64,000 bases of DNA, from positions 1 to 64,000 of the forward strand of contig JAUOPI010000006.1 of NCBI GenBank assembly GCA_030546905.1. Direction: 5' to 3'. Position 1 is the stretch's first letter; the number at the start of each line of letters is the position of its first letter. This DNA comes from Granulosicoccaceae sp. 1_MG-2023 (GTDB lineage Bacteria > Pseudomonadota > Gammaproteobacteria > Granulosicoccales > Granulosicoccaceae). The notes under the pieces are model-generated. The model saw only the letters and a list, made by a program, of their open reading frames with translations, did no database searches and was not told the origin of the DNA. A program made the position numbers and the translations under genes. This document shows positions 1 through 9,380 of the stretch, piece after piece.

Positions 1-50
1 GTGCCGGGCCTGTTGTGCGGCGCTTGGCGCAATAGCAGCAGACGCCGGTG

Positions 51-1955
51 TCAGGCGCCGATAATGCCGCCATCCTCGCGCCTTACCACCATAATGGTCG
101 AGCGGGGCTTGCTGTTGCCGCCGGCCGGGAAGTGCGAGACGTGGCCTTCGCCCGGGTGTTGTACGCCGATAAGCACTTCACGCTGGCCGGGAGGGAAGGC
201 CATGCCGGTGATCTCGCAGGCCACCGGTCCGGTGGCAAAACGGCGGATCTCGCCGGTGAGCGGATCGGCGCAGAGCATCTGGTTGTTACCCATGCCGGCA
301 AACTCGCCCTCGTTGGAGTAGTTGCCGTCGGTCTGAATCCACAGCCGGCCGTCCGGATCAAACGCCAGTCCGTCAGGGCTGTTGAACATATTGTCGGCGT
401 TGATGTTACTGCTGCCTTTGTACAGACCTTCGCCCACGGTCGGGTTGCCGGCGATCACAAACAGATCCCAGTCAAAGGCGGTGGCGGTGTGATCGCCGTC
501 CTGCGGCCACCAGCGCACGATCTGACCGTAGTTGTTTTCTGCGCGCGGGTTGGGGCCGCCGACCGGTTGCTTGTCGGCCTTGCCGCGGTTCTTGTTGTTG
601 GTCAGTGTGCTGCAGACGCTTTTGCCATCCGGGTTGACCGCGACCCATTCGGGACGGTCCATGGTGGTGGCGCCGACCTGTGTGGCGGCCTCGCGGGCAA
701 AGATCAGTACTTCAGCCTGATCGGCGAAACCGTTTTCGGCGGTCAGGCCGTTTTTACCGTGGGTCAGTTCCAGCCATTGGCCGCGGCCTTTGATTTCCCC
801 GTCGGCAGCACTGAATTGCGCCACGTACAGCGTGCCTTCGTCGAGCAGCTCACGATTGGCCGCCTTGTCTCCAGGCTTGTATTTATTCTTGCTGACGAAT
901 TTGTACAGATGTTCGCCACGTTCGTCATCACCCAGATAGACCACCACGTGACCGCTTTTGTCGACGGTCAGCGCCGCATTTTCATGCTTGAAACGGCCCA
1001 GAGCGGTGCGTTTTTTCGGCGTTGAAGCGGGGGCCGTCGGGTCGATTTCCACCACCCAGCCGAAGCGGTTGGCTTCGTTGGGGTGTTTGGCCAGATCAAA
1101 GCGCTCATCGTGGCCGTACCATTGATAATCGCGGTTTTTGGCTTTCAGGCCGTAGCGTTTGTTGCGCGGATGTACCTCAACCTCATCCTGATCTGAGGCA
1201 AAGTATTTATGGAAGTTTTCTTCGCAGGTCAGGTAAGTGCCCCAGGGTGTTTCGCCGTTGGCACAGTTGTTCAGGGTGCCCAGCGCCAGACGGCCGCTGG
1301 CATCGGCCGCGGTTTTCATCAGATCATGACCGGCTGCCGGACCGCTGATTTCCATCGGTGTATAACCGGTGATGCGGCGGTTGTAGTCGGAGGTGGCGTT
1401 GACTTCCCAGTGCCCCTTGTCATTGCGGCGGATTTCGAAGATGGATACGCCGTGGGCGGCCTGGGCTTTTTTCACCTCATCCGCGCTCAGCTTCTGTTTG
1501 CCCTGATGGGCGAACAGGTAGTCATAGTTGGTGTATTCGTTATTCACCGCCAGCAGGGCGCGGTCTTCGCTTAGCGGAAACAGGCTCATACCATCGGTGT
1601 GATCGCCGAACTGGCCGGCCTGGGCGGCGGCGTCCTGCAGACCGGACTCATCAAATGCCGGCGCGCCTTTGAGAATCGGGTCGCCCCAGGAAATCAGCGG
1701 TTCGGCCACATAGCCTTCGGGGACCTCAAACGTATCCCGGGTGCTGGCCGGTACTGCTTTAAAGCCCATCAGCTTGCTTTCGCTTGCTGCAGCCACGGCC
1801 CGTGCTACCGGATTGGCCGCCAGAAACAGGCCCATGGCCGCAGCACTGCTGCCTTGCAGAAAACGGCGGCGGCTCAGGCCTTTGCGGATAAGGCGGTCAA
1901 ATTCCGTGTGTTCGAGTTCGGGATGGTCTTCTTCATCAAAATATGTCTGGCTCAT
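51..1955 (-). CDS. phoX: PhoX-family alkaline phosphatase, Tat-exported
   Basis: A 634-residue protein of the PhoX/DUF839 family, metal-dependent phosphatases that release phosphate from organic esters in the periplasm. The N-terminus carries a twin-arginine signal (S-R-R-R-F-L at residues 28-33) followed by a hydrophobic stretch and an Ala-rich cleavage region near residue 55, so export folded by Tat is expected. The body shows the family's blocks, such as GWVVEIDP and the late DPDGRLWIQTDG. The ATG has a good AGGAG ribosome site. It is transcribed alone; a possible Pho box lies just upstream. Family assignment is strong from the sequence; the metal content and substrate range are inferred from the family. 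Confidence 0.93.
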   Translation of the reverse strand: MSQTYFDEEDHPELEHTEFDRLIRKGLSRRRFLQGSSAAAMGLFLAANPVARAVAAASESKLMGFKAVPASTRDTFEVPEGYVAEPLISWGDPILKGAPAFDESGLQDAAAQAGQFGDHTDGMSLFPLSEDRALLAVNNEYTNYDYLFAHQGKQKLSADEVKKAQAAHGVSIFEIRRNDKGHWEVNATSDYNRRITGYTPMEISGPAAGHDLMKTAADASGRLALGTLNNCANGETPWGTYLTCEENFHKYFASDQDEVEVHPRNKRYGLKAKNRDYQWYGHDERFDLAKHPNEANRFGWVVEIDPTAPASTPKKRTALGRFKHENAALTVDKSGHVVVYLGDDERGEHLYKFVSKNKYKPGDKAANRELLDEGTLYVAQFSAADGEIKGRGQWLELTHGKNGLTAENGFADQAEVLIFAREAATQVGATTMDRPEWVAVNPDGKSVCSTLTNNKNRGKADKQPVGGPNPRAENNYGQIVRWWPQDGDHTATAFDWDLFVIAGNPTVGEGLYKGSSNINADNMFNSPDGLAFDPDGRLWIQTDGNYSNEGEFAGMGNNQMLCADPLTGEIRRFATGPVACEITGMAFPPGQREVLIGVQHPGEGHVSHFPAGGNSKPRSTIMVVRREDGGIIGA

Positions 1956-1991
1956 GCTTAGCTCCTGTCAGCGTGTATGCGTTGCGCATTT

Positions 1992-2011
1992 CTAACAGAG
2001 GCATATGACAG
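1992..2011 (-). promoter_or_regulatory. possible Pho box upstream of phoX
   Basis: On the minus strand a perfect CTGTCAT half-site is followed by a CTGTTAG half-site, start to start 13 bp rather than the 11 bp of the standard PhoB box. It lies about 40-55 bp upstream of the phoX start, where PhoB control would be expected. The wrong spacing keeps this tentative. Confidence 0.3.
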
Positions 2012-2077
2012 CTTGGCTAAAAGCCGGACAAAGCTTCGCTGCTGCAGCTCAGCGGCTTCCGGTGGCAGGCTTGTGCT

Positions 2078-3118
2078 TCAGGCGCAAGCGGCGCGTTTGT
2101 GGGCGAGGGTTTCCGAAGGCAGTTCACCGAACAGACGCTTGTAGTCGGCGGAGAACTGACTGTGGTGGTAGAAACCGTTAATCGCTGCAATATCAGCCAC
2201 GGAGCCGGACTCTGCGCTGCTCAGCATGCGTTTAACCCTGTTAAGCCGGCTGGCGCGTAGAAACTGCCGCGGACTGATGCCGAGAATGGTCTCGAAGCTG
2301 TATTGCAGGGTACGGCGGCTGACACAGCCGACCTCGCACAATTCAGCCATGGTGACAGGGGCATCACCGGCTGCTTCCACATGATGGCGGATACGATCGA
2401 CGACCGCCTTGCGCCGCGCATAGCTGGGCGGCACGGTGCGGTTGGGTTTTTCCTCGGCCAGCAGCTCCAGCAGCGCCATGACCAGCAGGTCGTGGTGAAT
2501 CTGTACGTTCAGCAGATTGGATTTGGTGCTTACGATCCGTTTGAGGAGAAACTGAATATTGCGCAGGGTATTTTGCGAGAGCTTCAGACGCGGGTAGCTG
2601 GTGGCGTCGAGCAGCTTGATTTCGATGCCCTGGGCGGCGGCGTGCCGTTCCAGCTCCTTGCGGTCCACCACAACGCTGAGCATATCGAAGTTGGCGGGCG
2701 TGACCAGTTCGAACTGGGTATCGCCCGGCCGGCAGAGCACATCGGTCTGCTCCGGCTGCTGGCCGTTGATCCGCATATCTTCGGTTTTCAGCGGCAGGCC
2801 GAACCAGATGGACTCGGGCAGAACCCGGCATTGCTGCCTGAGGGCCTGACTGGTGTGTTCGTTAAACACCTGCAGACCGGGCAGATGCAGCTCATCGATC
2901 CGCCCGTAGAAGCGGCCGTTGCCGATCTGATCGTATTCCTGGTCCCAGTTCGTCAGATTGTCCGCTTGCTCATTGGCATCTTCAGAGACCGAAACGCACC
3001 TTTTCAGTGCTTTCGCCTTTTCATTTTGGTGCATATCAGGAACCCCGCACAGCTGGTTCCGTTCGAGCTTAAACCCCGTAACAGGCGCTTGGCACTGATA
3101 CTTATTGCCTAATTTCAT
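2078..3118 (-). CDS. eutR: AraC-family regulator, probably of the ethanolamine operon (EutR-like)
   Basis: A 346-residue regulator with a C-terminal AraC-type double helix-turn-helix domain (about residues 245-340; TMAELCEVGCVSRRTLQYSF and the second helix region VADIAAINGFYHHSQFSADYKRLFGE). The N-terminal half is a cupin-like sensing domain. It sits divergently, 134 bp from eutB, as EutR-type activators often do in proteobacteria, so control of eutBC by ethanolamine is likely. The annotated ATG at 3118 lacks a strong ribosome site; a second ATG at 3034 (MHQNEK...) could be the true start. The fold is certain; the ligand is inferred from position. Confidence 0.85.
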   Translation of the reverse strand: MKLGNKYQCQAPVTGFKLERNQLCGVPDMHQNEKAKALKRCVSVSEDANEQADNLTNWDQEYDQIGNGRFYGRIDELHLPGLQVFNEHTSQALRQQCRVLPESIWFGLPLKTEDMRINGQQPEQTDVLCRPGDTQFELVTPANFDMLSVVVDRKELERHAAAQGIEIKLLDATSYPRLKLSQNTLRNIQFLLKRIVSTKSNLLNVQIHHDLLVMALLELLAEEKPNRTVPPSYARRKAVVDRIRHHVEAAGDAPVTMAELCEVGCVSRRTLQYSFETILGISPRQFLRASRLNRVKRMLSSAESGSVADIAAINGFYHHSQFSADYKRLFGELPSETLAHKRAACA

Positions 3119-3252
3119 ACTACTTACGTGCCTTTTCAGGTTTGCCGTTTTTCGATAACCCGGTCCGGCTCAGACCGATAGAGTAATCCTCAGCGCAATA
3201 TCCGTTCCCCCGCCGTTTGCCGGCGAGGGACATTCCGTATCCGGGGGTTGTT

Positions 3253-4671
3253 ATGGGGCAGACGTACAAATACAGCTATCGACAGGGCACACAGACCTGG
3301 CATTTCCGTGATCTGGCTGATTTGCTGGCGCGGGCCACGCCGGCCCGTTCGGGTGACCGGCTGGCCGGCGTGATTGCCGAATCCGATGAAGAACGGGCGA
3401 TTGCCCAGATGTGTCTGGCGGAGCTGCCACTGAAGGCGTTTCTCTCTGAGGTAGTAGTGCCTTACGAGCAGGATGAAGTCACGCGGCTGATTCAGGACAG
3501 TCACGATGAAGCGGCCTTTGCGCCGGTCAGCCACCTGACGGTGGGGGATTTCCGCAACTGGTTGCTCAGCGACCACGCTACAGAGGAATCGCTGGCGGCG
3601 CTGCGCAGCGGTCTGACACCGGAGATGGTGGCGGCGGTAAGTAAGCTGATGCGTAATCAGGATCTGATTCTGGTGGCGCGCAAGTGCCGCGTGACCACCG
3701 CATTCAGAAATACCATCGGCCTGCCCGGGCACTTGTCCACGCGCTTGCAGCCCAATCATCCCACCGACGATGTGGCCGGCATCGCCGCCAGTATTGTTGA
3801 CGGCTTGCTTTATGGCAGCGGCGATGCGGTGATCGGTATTAATCCGGCCACGGACAATGTGGCTCAGGCCATCAAACTGATGCGGGTGATGGATGATGTG
3901 ATCCGCACCTATGACATTCCCACCCAGTCCTGTGTGCTCACGCATGTGACCAACACGCTCGAGGCCATCGCGCAGGGCGCGCCGGTGGATCTGGTGTTCC
4001 AGTCCATCGGCGGTACCGAAGCGACCAACAGCAGCTTCGGCTTCAGTCTGGCGACCCTGGCCGAAGCGCAGGATGCAGCCCTGTCCCTCAAGCGCGGCAC
4101 GGTGGGCAATAACGTGATGTATTTTGAAACCGGTCAGGGCAGCGCCTTGTCGGCCGACGCCCATCACGGTGTTGACCAACAGACCTGTGAAGCCCGCGCC
4201 TATGCTGTGGCGCGCCGCTTTGACCCCTTGCTGGTCAATACGGTGGTGGGCTTTATCGGCCCGGAGTATCTGTTTAACGGCAAGGAGATTATCCGCGCCG
4301 GACTGGAGGACCACTTCTGCGGCAAGCTGTTGGGCGTGCCCATGGGCTGTGACATCTGCTACACCAACCATGCCGAAGCCGACCAGAACGATATGGACAA
4401 TCTGCTGACCCTGCTGGGGGTGGCCGGTTGTTCCTTTATCATGGGCATACCCGGTTCCGACGACATCATGCTCAATTACCAGACCACCTCGTTCCACGAC
4501 GCGCTCTATGCCCGCCGGGTGCTGGACCTGAGTCCGGCACCGGAATTTGCCGACTGGCTGGCACGCATGAAGGTGTTCGATGACATTGCCCGTTATGAAC
4601 CCAGCGCTGCGCTGCCGGAACTGTTCGGTTCGCGCCTGCGCGGTATTACCCGGAAGCCTGCCCATGACTGA
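3253..4671 (+). CDS. eutB: ethanolamine ammonia-lyase large subunit EutB
   Basis: A 472-residue heavy chain of the adenosylcobalamin-dependent enzyme that splits ethanolamine into acetaldehyde and ammonia. Family blocks are clear along the whole length: SGDRLAGVIAESDEERAIAQ, IGLPGHLSTRLQPNHPTDDV, YFETGQGSALSADAHHG, NTVVGFIGPEYLFNGKEI and GCDICYTNHAEADQNDMDN. Length matches the family (about 450-470). I chose ATG 3253, preceded by a G-rich ribosome site; an in-frame TTG at 3217 would only add twelve residues. The stop overlaps the eutC start by 8 bp, indicating translational coupling. No microcompartment genes accompany it. Confidence 0.96.
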   Translation: MGQTYKYSYRQGTQTWHFRDLADLLARATPARSGDRLAGVIAESDEERAIAQMCLAELPLKAFLSEVVVPYEQDEVTRLIQDSHDEAAFAPVSHLTVGDFRNWLLSDHATEESLAALRSGLTPEMVAAVSKLMRNQDLILVARKCRVTTAFRNTIGLPGHLSTRLQPNHPTDDVAGIAASIVDGLLYGSGDAVIGINPATDNVAQAIKLMRVMDDVIRTYDIPTQSCVLTHVTNTLEAIAQGAPVDLVFQSIGGTEATNSSFGFSLATLAEAQDAALSLKRGTVGNNVMYFETGQGSALSADAHHGVDQQTCEARAYAVARRFDPLLVNTVVGFIGPEYLFNGKEIIRAGLEDHFCGKLLGVPMGCDICYTNHAEADQNDMDNLLTLLGVAGCSFIMGIPGSDDIMLNYQTTSFHDALYARRVLDLSPAPEFADWLARMKVFDDIARYEPSAALPELFGSRLRGITRKPAHD

Positions 4672-5488
4672 GAAAAAACCACTGGTAATCGAAAACCGTT
4701 GGCGTGATCTGCGTCAGTTCACGGACGCCCGTATCGGTCTGGGCAGGGCGGGTATCAGCCTGCCCACCAGCGAACTGCTGGCATTCCAGTTGGCCCATGC
4801 GCGGGCCCGCGATGCGGTGCATCTGCCGCTGGATACGGCGCGTTTGCTGGACGGGCTGAACAGTCTCGGCGCGCGCCTGCCGTCGCCGGGTCCGTTGCGG
4901 TTGCAGAGCCGGGCGGCCGATCGTCAGGTCTATCTGCAACGGCCGGATCTGGGCCGTAGTCTGGACGCCGGCTCTGCCGCGCAGCTGAGCGCGCCGGACA
5001 CAGCGCCGGCAAAACCACGACTGGCGATTGTGATCGCCGACGGCCTGTCGTCCTGCGCGGTGCAGAACAATGCCGTGCCCATGCTGACGCGCTTTTTGGA
5101 CGATCTTGAGGCGAGCGGTGCAGACTGGGACCTGGCCCCGCTGAGCATCGTTGAGCAGGGACGTGTGGCCATAGGCGATGAAATCGGCGAGCGCCTGGGT
5201 GCCAGTGCCGTAGTTGTATTGATAGGAGAGCGACCGGGTTTGAGTTCTCCTGACAGCCTGGGTGTTTATCTGACCTGGGCACCCTGCGGCGGTCTGAATG
5301 ACGCACGCAGAAACTGCATTTCCAACGTACGTCCGGCGGGACTGAGTTTTGAAAATGCAAGCCAGCGACTTCTTTATCTGCTGCGGGAAGCGCAGCGGCT
5401 CGGAACTTCCGGGGTTGATATCAAGGACCGGACCGAAGAGGTGGCAATCGGAAAAACAGGAAACAATCAGAATTTCCTGACCAATTGA
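4664..5488 (+). CDS. eutC: ethanolamine ammonia-lyase small subunit EutC
   Basis: A 274-residue light chain that pairs with EutB and helps bind cobalamin. Recognised by FTDARIGLGRAGISLPT near the start, LAIVIADGLSS in the middle and the ERPGLSSPDSLGVYLTW...CISNVRPAGLSFENA block near the end. An upstream in-frame start at 4580 would overlap eutB by 92 bp and adds nonsense sequence, so the ATG at 4664 (8-bp overlap with eutB) is preferred. It is followed after 25 bp by the permease gene. Slightly shorter than the enterobacterial EutC at its N-terminus, as is common outside that group. Confidence 0.95.
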   Translation: MTEKKPLVIENRWRDLRQFTDARIGLGRAGISLPTSELLAFQLAHARARDAVHLPLDTARLLDGLNSLGARLPSPGPLRLQSRAADRQVYLQRPDLGRSLDAGSAAQLSAPDTAPAKPRLAIVIADGLSSCAVQNNAVPMLTRFLDDLEASGADWDLAPLSIVEQGRVAIGDEIGERLGASAVVVLIGERPGLSSPDSLGVYLTWAPCGGLNDARRNCISNVRPAGLSFENASQRLLYLLREAQRLGTSGVDIKDRTEEVAIGKTGNNQNFLTN

Positions 5489-5513
5489 GACGTTCAGATG
5501 AGGAACAGAGCTA

Positions 5514-6956
5514 ATGACAACAACAAATATCGATAAGGACTACCTGGCCAGGCGCCAGCTCAAAAAGGGGACCGCAGGCTGGGTTTTGTTGGCCGGTCTC
5601 GGCGTGTCCTATGTAATTTCCGGTGATTTTGCCGGTTGGAACTTCGGAATTGCCGAAGCCGGTTGGGGCGGTTTTATTATCGCCGCCGCGCTGATGGCGG
5701 TGATGTATTTCGCGCTGATTCTGTCACTGGCGGAAATGTCCGCCTCGATTCCGGCCGCCGGTGGTGGCTACAGCTTTGCCCGCCACGCCATGGGCCCCGC
5801 CGGTGGCTATCTGACCGGACTTGCAGTTTTGATCGAATACACCCTGGCACCGGCGGCGATTGTGATTTTTATCGGCGCGGCCGTGGGTGAGCTTCTGGGT
5901 ATTAACGGGCCCTGGGTTTACGCCTTGTTTTACGCCATTTTTGTCGGCATTCATCTGGCCGGTGTGGGCGAAGCCCTGAAGGTGATGATGGTGATCAGCG
6001 GCCTGGCGGTGCTGGCGATTCTGGGCACAGCGGTGGCCTTGATCGGCGATTTCGACACCGCCAATCTGTTCAATATCGCCGCCGACGGCGCGGCCGGCAG
6101 CACGGAATTTCTGCCCTTTGGCTGGCACGGTGTTTGGGCGGCGCTGCCGTTTGGCATGTGGCTTTTCCTTGCTGTGGAAGGCGTGCCGCTGGCCGCCGAA
6201 GAAGCCAAAGACCCGGCCCGTGATATGCCCAAAGGCATTATCGGCGCGATGGTGTTTCTGCTGTTTACTGCAACCCTGGTGGTTTTCCTGCTGGCCGGTG
6301 CCGCCGGTGCCGAGCTGATCGGCTCCAGTGCCGTGCCGCTGGTCGATGCGCTGAAAGTGACCGGCAGTGAGAACCTTGCCACTTTTATCAACGTGCTGGG
6401 ACTGGCCGGTCTGATCGCGTCGTTTTTCTCGGTGATTTACGGCTACAGCCGTCTGGTGTTTGCCTTGTCGCGGGCCGGTTATCTGCCCAAAGCCTTGTCC
6501 CTGACCAGTGCCCGCAAAGCGCCCACCTGGGCACTGGTGGCGCCGGGTGTGTTCGGCTTTCTGGTGTCGCTGACCGGGGAAGGGGATCTGATTCTCGGTA
6601 TGGCGGTGGTCGGCGCGACTATTTCCTATGCACTGATGTCGGCCAGCCATATCCTGCTGCGTCTGAAACGTCCGGATCTGCCGCGCCCCTATAAAACCCC
6701 CGGCGGTATGCTGACCTCATCGGTCGCGCTGGTGTTGTCGCTTGTCGCCATGACCGGCGTGTATGCTTTCGATCCGCGTGCGTTTAACTACACGATTGTG
6801 CTGTTTGCGCTGGGTGCGGTGTACTACTTCGCTTACAGCCGCAACAAGCTGGTAGCCAAAACCGCCGACGAAGAGCTGGCGCTGATTCTGGACGCCGAAG
6901 CCGGCGACGAAGACACACTGCCCGGCGCCAGCGTGGTGCAACCCGTCGAAGCCTGA
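5514..6956 (+). CDS. eat: ethanolamine permease, APC superfamily
   Basis: A 480-residue integral membrane protein with about twelve hydrophobic segments, of the amino acid-polyamine-organocation superfamily. The start region (GTAGWVLLAGLGVSYVISGDFAGWNFGI) and the sequence SIPAAGGGYSFARHAMGP are typical of ethanolamine permeases. It lies 25 bp after eutC with a GAGGA ribosome site, so substrate import is coupled to the lyase. The hydrophilic C-terminal tail (about residues 450-480, rich in Asp and Glu) is cytoplasmic. The ethanolamine specificity rests on family resemblance plus context. Confidence 0.9.
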   Translation: MTTTNIDKDYLARRQLKKGTAGWVLLAGLGVSYVISGDFAGWNFGIAEAGWGGFIIAAALMAVMYFALILSLAEMSASIPAAGGGYSFARHAMGPAGGYLTGLAVLIEYTLAPAAIVIFIGAAVGELLGINGPWVYALFYAIFVGIHLAGVGEALKVMMVISGLAVLAILGTAVALIGDFDTANLFNIAADGAAGSTEFLPFGWHGVWAALPFGMWLFLAVEGVPLAAEEAKDPARDMPKGIIGAMVFLLFTATLVVFLLAGAAGAELIGSSAVPLVDALKVTGSENLATFINVLGLAGLIASFFSVIYGYSRLVFALSRAGYLPKALSLTSARKAPTWALVAPGVFGFLVSLTGEGDLILGMAVVGATISYALMSASHILLRLKRPDLPRPYKTPGGMLTSSVALVLSLVAMTGVYAFDPRAFNYTIVLFALGAVYYFAYSRNKLVAKTADEELALILDAEAGDEDTLPGASVVQPVEA

Positions 6957-7022
6957 GCCTGAGGGGCCTGTCCGCCTGACATGCCCCGCTTAGCTCAGAA
7001 CAACACAGCAGAGGCAATATCC

Positions 7023-8009
7023 ATGTATACAAGCGCTTTACTGAATGGCTTAGGCGATGGACTGCAAGCGCAGCTTGGCAAGTGGGGCTTGAGTGAGCGG
7101 GCGCACGTGCGCCTGCTGACCGCCTCGGAAAATGCCACCTTTCTGGCCACAGATCCGGCCGATGGCAGGAAAATGGTGATCCGGGTGCACCGGCCTGACT
7201 ATCACAGTCTGGCGGAAATCGAATCCGAGCTGCACTGGATCACGGCAGTACGCAGTGCCGGCGCGGTAAACACGCCGTCGCCGCTGACGGCTGCAGATGG
7301 GAGCTATCTGGTGCCGGTCGAGGCGCAGGGCCGCGAGTTTCAGACTGTGGCTTTCGAGTTTGTCGCCGGCCGCGAGCCGGATGTGGGCGAAAGCCTGCCG
7401 GACTGGTTTGAGCGTCTTGGTGCGGTGACTGCCCGTCTGCATCAACACACCCGGCAATGGCAGCGGCCGGCCGGTTTTGTGCGCAAGCAATGGCATCTGG
7501 AAACCATGATCGGCGAGCAGGGCTACTGGGGTGACTGGCGCAACGCCATCGGATTGCAAGCCTGTCACGAGCAGGTGATCTCTGATGCGGTGGCGCTGAT
7601 CAGCGAACGCATTGCCGGATATGGCCGGGGCGCGGATCGCTATGGTCTGGTGCACGCCGATCTGCGTCTGGCCAATCTGCTGGTCGACGGTGAGCAGTTG
7701 TCGATTATTGATTTTGATGACTGCGGTTTCTGCTGGTACGCCTATGACTTTGCCGCTGCCATCAGTTTTTACGAGCTGGACCCGCTGGTGCCGGAGTTGC
7801 GTAAATCCTGGGTGAAAGGCTACAGATCCGTGGCGCAATTCAGCGACGCCGATGAGCAGGCTATTTCCACCTTTATCATGATGCGCCGGATCATGCTCAG
7901 CGCCTGGTTGGCAGGTCATGCGGAAACCGATACCGGAAAAGAACTGGGGCCGGGCTATATCGACGGCACCGCGTCACTGGCCAGAGATTATCTTAACGGC
8001 GCCTTTTAG
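7023..8009 (+). CDS. APH-fold small-molecule kinase, possible ethanolamine kinase
   Basis: A 328-residue phosphotransferase of the aminoglycoside phosphotransferase/choline kinase fold. The catalytic loop HADLRLAN and the Mg-binding IIDFDD are intact at about residues 205-230; an N-terminal lobe carries the usual VIRVHRP strand. ATG 7023 is preferred over an upstream in-frame ATG (6981) because AGAGGC stands at correct distance. It lies between the ethanolamine permease and a class III PLP enzyme, so phosphorylation of ethanolamine is the simplest reading; hydroxylysine or another amino alcohol is possible, since the hydroxylysine kinase belongs to the same fold. The exact substrate cannot be read from sequence. 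Confidence 0.75.
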   Translation: MYTSALLNGLGDGLQAQLGKWGLSERAHVRLLTASENATFLATDPADGRKMVIRVHRPDYHSLAEIESELHWITAVRSAGAVNTPSPLTAADGSYLVPVEAQGREFQTVAFEFVAGREPDVGESLPDWFERLGAVTARLHQHTRQWQRPAGFVRKQWHLETMIGEQGYWGDWRNAIGLQACHEQVISDAVALISERIAGYGRGADRYGLVHADLRLANLLVDGEQLSIIDFDDCGFCWYAYDFAAAISFYELDPLVPELRKSWVKGYRSVAQFSDADEQAISTFIMMRRIMLSAWLAGHAETDTGKELGPGYIDGTASLARDYLNGAF

Positions 8010-8026
8010 GCCGCAGGAGTAGAAGT

Positions 8027-9352
8027 GTGAAAGGTGTTCGTTCGATTCTTGATCAGAATGCATTCAGTTTTACTGACAACAGCGGTGATCCGGAGATCAA
8101 CCGTCTGGTGGCAAAGCGGCTGGAGACGGTCGGGCCGACCTCGATGCTCTTCTACCGCAAGCCCCTGCATATCGTAAAAGGCGAGGGTGTGTGGCTTTAT
8201 GATGCAGCCGGTGAGCGCTATCTGGATGTTTACAACAATGTCCAGTCCGTGGGGCATTGTCACCCGCGGGTGGTGGAGGCTGTCAGCCGCCAGATGGCTG
8301 AGCTGAATGTGCATACCCGCTACCTGCATGAGGGCATACACCGTTACGCCGGGCGGCTGCTGGAGACCATGCCGGCCCCGCTTGATCGGATGGTCATGAC
8401 CTGCACCGGCAGTGAAAGCAATGATATGGCGTTGCGCCTGGTGCGTCACTACACCGGCCGGCAGGGCATTATCGTCACCGAAGCGGCCTACCACGGTAAC
8501 ACCACGGCGGTGACCGAAATCTCGCCTTCGTCCCTGAAAAAACGTGATCCGGCCGAACATGTCTATGTGGTGCCGGTGGCGGGCCTGACGGCGCAGGGCG
8601 AAAACGCCGGGCACTGGTTTGCCGAACAGGTGCGCGAAGGTATCCGTACCCTGGACAGTCGCGGCTACGGCTGTGCGGCGCTGATTGTCGATACCATTTT
8701 TTCCAGCGACGGCGTATTTGCCGATCCCGCCGGATTCCTGCAGGAAGCCGTCGGGGCGGTACAGGCGCAGGGCGGTCTGTTTATTGCCGATGAGGTACAG
8801 CCCGGATTCGGCCGTACCGGTGATGCGATGTGGGGATTTGCCCGTCATGCGCTGCAGCCGGATGTGGTTACCATGGGCAAGCCGATGGGGAACGGTTTCC
8901 CCATGTCGGCGGTGGTAGCGCGCGAAGCACTGCTGGCGGCGCTGGCCGAAGAGGAAGGCTATTTCAACACCTTCGGCGGTAACTCAGTGGCCGTGGCGGC
9001 CGGCAACGCGGTGCTGGATGTGATTGAAGATGAAGGCTTGATGCAAAACGCCAAAGCGGTGGGGCACTACCTGAAAACCGCATTGCAGGTGTTGGCACGT
9101 GATTTTGCCGAACTCGGGGATATCCGCGGCGCGGGGCTGTTTATCGGGGTGGACTTTGTCGACGCCGATGGCGACCCGGACGCCGGCCGGGCCACTGCGG
9201 TGATCAACGAATTGCGTAACAAGGGCGTGCTGATCGGCGCGGCCGGCAAGTACGGCAACAGCCTGAAAATCCGTCCGCCACTGGTTTTCAGTCAGGCCCA
9301 CGCGGATATCTTTATCGAACGTCTGAGCGCAGCCGTTCTTGCCACGCGCTAG
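8027..9352 (+). CDS. class III PLP enzyme, aminotransferase or phospho-lyase
   Basis: A 441-residue fold-type I, class III aminotransferase-family protein. The PLP lysine is K285 (TMGKPMGNGFP), with D255 (IADEVQPGFGRTG) for the pyridine nitrogen. The start is GTG 8027 with AGGAG seven bases upstream. It resembles the AGXT2L group, which includes ethanolamine-phosphate phospho-lyase (phosphoethanolamine to acetaldehyde, ammonia and phosphate) and phosphohydroxylysine phospho-lyase. Placed 17 bp after a kinase in an ethanolamine operon, the phospho-lyase activity is the leading hypothesis. An ordinary omega-transaminase is the alternative. Confidence 0.8.
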   Translation: MKGVRSILDQNAFSFTDNSGDPEINRLVAKRLETVGPTSMLFYRKPLHIVKGEGVWLYDAAGERYLDVYNNVQSVGHCHPRVVEAVSRQMAELNVHTRYLHEGIHRYAGRLLETMPAPLDRMVMTCTGSESNDMALRLVRHYTGRQGIIVTEAAYHGNTTAVTEISPSSLKKRDPAEHVYVVPVAGLTAQGENAGHWFAEQVREGIRTLDSRGYGCAALIVDTIFSSDGVFADPAGFLQEAVGAVQAQGGLFIADEVQPGFGRTGDAMWGFARHALQPDVVTMGKPMGNGFPMSAVVAREALLAALAEEEGYFNTFGGNSVAVAAGNAVLDVIEDEGLMQNAKAVGHYLKTALQVLARDFAELGDIRGAGLFIGVDFVDADGDPDAGRATAVINELRNKGVLIGAAGKYGNSLKIRPPLVFSQAHADIFIERLSAAVLATR

Positions 9353-9380
9353 GCCCGCCGCAGGTTGCCGCGCGGTCGTC

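Noticed and set aside
3119-3252. Sigma-54 promoter or cobalamin riboswitch before eutB
   Set aside because: No GG-N10-GC pair of correct spacing and no B12-box sequence could be found in this short gap.
3190-4665. Long antisense frame opposite eutB (491 codons)
   Set aside because: It mirrors the codon structure of a strongly recognised gene, has Gln/His/Arg-rich composition and matches no family. Similar mirror frames lie opposite the permease at 5514, the kinase and the dehydrogenase genes.
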